Shown: piece by piece, positions 5,171 to 6,682 of the stretch | How the letters are laid out: the number at the start of each line of letters is the position of its first letter | Numbering within the stretch: the stretch's first letter is position 1 | NCBI GenBank assembly: GCA_905215205.1 | Contig: CAJMPK010000082.1 | Span: 1 to 6,682, forward strand | Direction of reading: 5' to 3' | From: an uncultured bacterium | Lineage (GTDB): Bacteria; Actinomycetota; Coriobacteriia; Coriobacteriales; Coriobacteriaceae | DNA: 6,682 nucleotides | Notes under the pieces: generated by a model | Database searches by the model: none | What the model was told of the DNA's origin: nothing | What the model saw: only the letters and a program-made list of their open reading frames with translations | Program-made: the position numbers and the translations under genes

Positions 5171-6682
5171 ATGCTCATTCACCGTATAGCCGCGCAGCTC
5201 TACACTGCCGAGGCACTGCAGACCGTCGAGGCCGGGCTCGATGCCGGCGAGGACGTGACGCTGGCCGTGTCGCAGTCGGGACGCACGCTTATGGCGGCCG
5301 CCCAGTTTGCGCGCCGCCCGCGCCCGACGGTCTACATTGTGAGCGGCGAGGACGCGGCCGATCGCGCCGCGCGCAGTCTGGCCGCCTATGTGGGCCTGGC
5401 ACATGTGTGCCGTTTCCCCGAGCGCAAGGACTATCCGTGGCGCGAGCAGGCGCCCGACGACGCCGTGGTGGCGCAGCGCTGCGAGGCTCTGGGGCGTATC
5501 GTGCGCGGGGACAACTGCATCATGGTTGCCTCGGCCCGTGCGCTGCTGCGCTGCGTGCCGCCGGTCGAGAGTCGCTATTGGGAGTCCACCACTTTTGCGG
5601 TGGGCGAGGAGATTCCTTTTGACGAGGTGCCGCAGCGCCTGGTGGGCATGGGCTACACCAATGCCGGCGCCGCTGATGCGCCCGGTCTGTTCCGCGTTCA
5701 CGGCGACACCGTAGAGGTGTTTCCCGCGCAGGAAAAGGCGCCCGTGCGCATTGAGTTCTTTGGCGACGAAATTGATCGCATTCGCCGCATGGTGAGTTCA
5801 ACGGGGCAGACCATCGGCAACGAGGACAGTATCGAGATCTTCCCCTGCCGTGAGCTGGCGCTTACCGACGATGCCGTTCACAACATGCACGTGGCGCTCT
5901 ACCGCGCAAGCCAGGACGACAGCAAGCTGGCGGCGCTGCTCGAGATGGTGGATGCGCGCATCGTCACGCCCGAGCTCGACCGCTTTTTGCCGGTGATGTA
6001 CGGCCAGACCGTGAGCCCGCTGGCACACGTGAGCGGCAAGGCGCTCGTGGTCCTGTCCGAGCCGCGCTCGCTGTTCGACGACTGTCTGCGCGCCTACGAG
6101 GATATCGAGGCGCGTGCTGGCGAGGCAGGGATTGACCGGCTGGATGGCCTGTATGTACGTGCCCAGCAGCTCGATTTTGGTGCCCAGCAGCGCCTGAACT
6201 ACGTGAGCCTGATCCGTGCCGGCGGCGCGGTTACGGCAGAGCTCAAGATTGAGCAGCCGGCCATTGCGGGCTCGGACAACCGCTTTATGACGCGCATTCA
6301 GGAAGTCGTGGGCAAGCGCTACGCCTGCGTGTTTGCCATTCCCGATCGCGGTGCGCGCGAGTCGATGGAGCTCACCTTTGGCGACGAGGGCATTACCTTT
6401 GAGGAATCGCTGACTGCCGCGCCCGAAAACGCCGGCGTCATTGGCGAGCGCGTACGCGTGGCGGCGGCGGATTCTGCCGACCGTGCCGCCCGCCAGGAGG
6501 CCCATGCTTCCATTCGCGAGCGCAAGGCAGATGCGCTCAACGCCCGCTCGCTCGAGGCGGGTGCTGCCCAGGCTGCCGCCGGCGCCGCCGTGCCCACCAT
6601 CTCGCGCGGGCGCGTGACCTTTGTCGATGCCGCCCTGCCGCAGGGCGTGGTGGTGCCCGATGCCAACCTGGCCGTGTTCTCG
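5171..6682 (+). CDS. mfd: Transcription-repair coupling factor Mfd, N-terminal 504 residues (3' end outside window)
   Basis: Mfd removes RNA polymerase stalled at DNA damage and recruits UvrA. The frame is open to the last base. GGAGGA lies 5 bases before the ATG at 5171, and the protein starts MLIHR, as family members do. The UvrB-like module is clear: a degenerate Walker A region VSQSGRT (33-39, arginine in place of the lysine), then RLVGMGY (156-162), FRVHGDTVEVFPA (174-186) and PVRIEFFGDEIDRIR (191-205). FRVHGD..E.FPA is closer to UvrB wording than the usual Mfd RGGI.D.FP. It is nevertheless not UvrB, because the UvrB GVTGSGKT loop is absent and VSGKALVVLSEP (287-298) fits the Mfd continuation. 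The end, GVVVPDANLAVFS, corresponds to the boundary before the RNA polymerase-interacting domain, so that domain and the translocase motor lie outside the window. An alanine-rich, charged stretch (about 425-475) looks like an insertion. The ATPase gene upstream is divergent. Confidence 0.93.
   Translation, partial: MLIHRIAAQLYTAEALQTVEAGLDAGEDVTLAVSQSGRTLMAAAQFARRPRPTVYIVSGEDAADRAARSLAAYVGLAHVCRFPERKDYPWREQAPDDAVVAQRCEALGRIVRGDNCIMVASARALLRCVPPVESRYWESTTFAVGEEIPFDEVPQRLVGMGYTNAGAADAPGLFRVHGDTVEVFPAQEKAPVRIEFFGDEIDRIRRMVSSTGQTIGNEDSIEIFPCRELALTDDAVHNMHVALYRASQDDSKLAALLEMVDARIVTPELDRFLPVMYGQTVSPLAHVSGKALVVLSEPRSLFDDCLRAYEDIEARAGEAGIDRLDGLYVRAQQLDFGAQQRLNYVSLIRAGGAVTAELKIEQPAIAGSDNRFMTRIQEVVGKRYACVFAIPDRGARESMELTFGDEGITFEESLTAAPENAGVIGERVRVAAADSADRAARQEAHASIRERKADALNARSLEAGAAQAAAGAAVPTISRGRVTFVDAALPQGVVVPDANLAVFS

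Noticed and set aside
5107..5622. Plus-strand open frame overlapping the start of mfd in another frame
   Set aside because: It starts at a TTG with no ribosome binding site, reads through the terminator hairpin, and is Arg/Gly/Ala-rich. The mfd frame has clear homology features over the same bases.
4949..5701. Minus-strand open frame opposite the start of mfd
   Set aside because: It runs antisense through the mfd coding region, has low-complexity Ala/Arg/His composition, and has no family resemblance. It is a shadow of mfd.
5171..6682. The partial gene at the right edge as uvrB
   Set aside because: It shares the UvrB module but lacks the UvrB Walker A loop GVTGSGKT and continues with Mfd-type sequence beyond the module.

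Overview
The window reads as a piece of a high-GC bacterial chromosome. By eye the housekeeping genes are in the low-to-mid 60s % GC, with strong G/C preference at third codon positions. Gene content and protein style suggest an actinobacterium of the Coriobacteriia, most likely Collinsella-like. That assignment is an inference from overall impression; no marker gene in the window proves it.

Layout from left to right. (1) The 3' part of rmuC (+ strand) enters from the left edge and ends at 877, followed by a small terminator-like hairpin. (2) A complete 600-residue ABC half-transporter (1003-2805, +) of the MsbA/exporter type has membrane and ATPase domains on one chain. (3) After 63 bp comes a complete nth, endonuclease III (2869-3531, +), with all catalytic and iron-sulfur residues present. 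(4) Convergent to nth, with an 80-bp gap, is a complete gene for an AAA ATPase with a DUF4143 C-terminal part (3612-4769, - strand). (5) A 401-bp gene-free stretch (4770-5170) separates the ATPase from mfd. It holds an AT-rich block of three degenerate direct repeats phased at exactly 23 bp, a GC-rich hairpin followed by T's, and a near-palindrome touching the mfd ribosome binding site. (6) The first 504 codons of mfd, the transcription-repair coupling factor, run off the right edge.

Three of the five genes act on damaged or rearranging DNA (rmuC, nth, mfd). The spacing and the terminator-like elements suggest mostly separate transcription units rather than one operon. The ATPase gene is the outlier: it lies on the other strand, has visibly lower GC (about 52% in the stretch counted) and carries its own repeat array upstream. 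It looks like an accessory insertion between two housekeeping repair genes. The ATPase plus repeat array is the best candidate here for something undescribed; its function cannot be read from the sequence. The rest is ordinary chromosomal content, and no RNA gene, insertion sequence or CRISPR array is visible.
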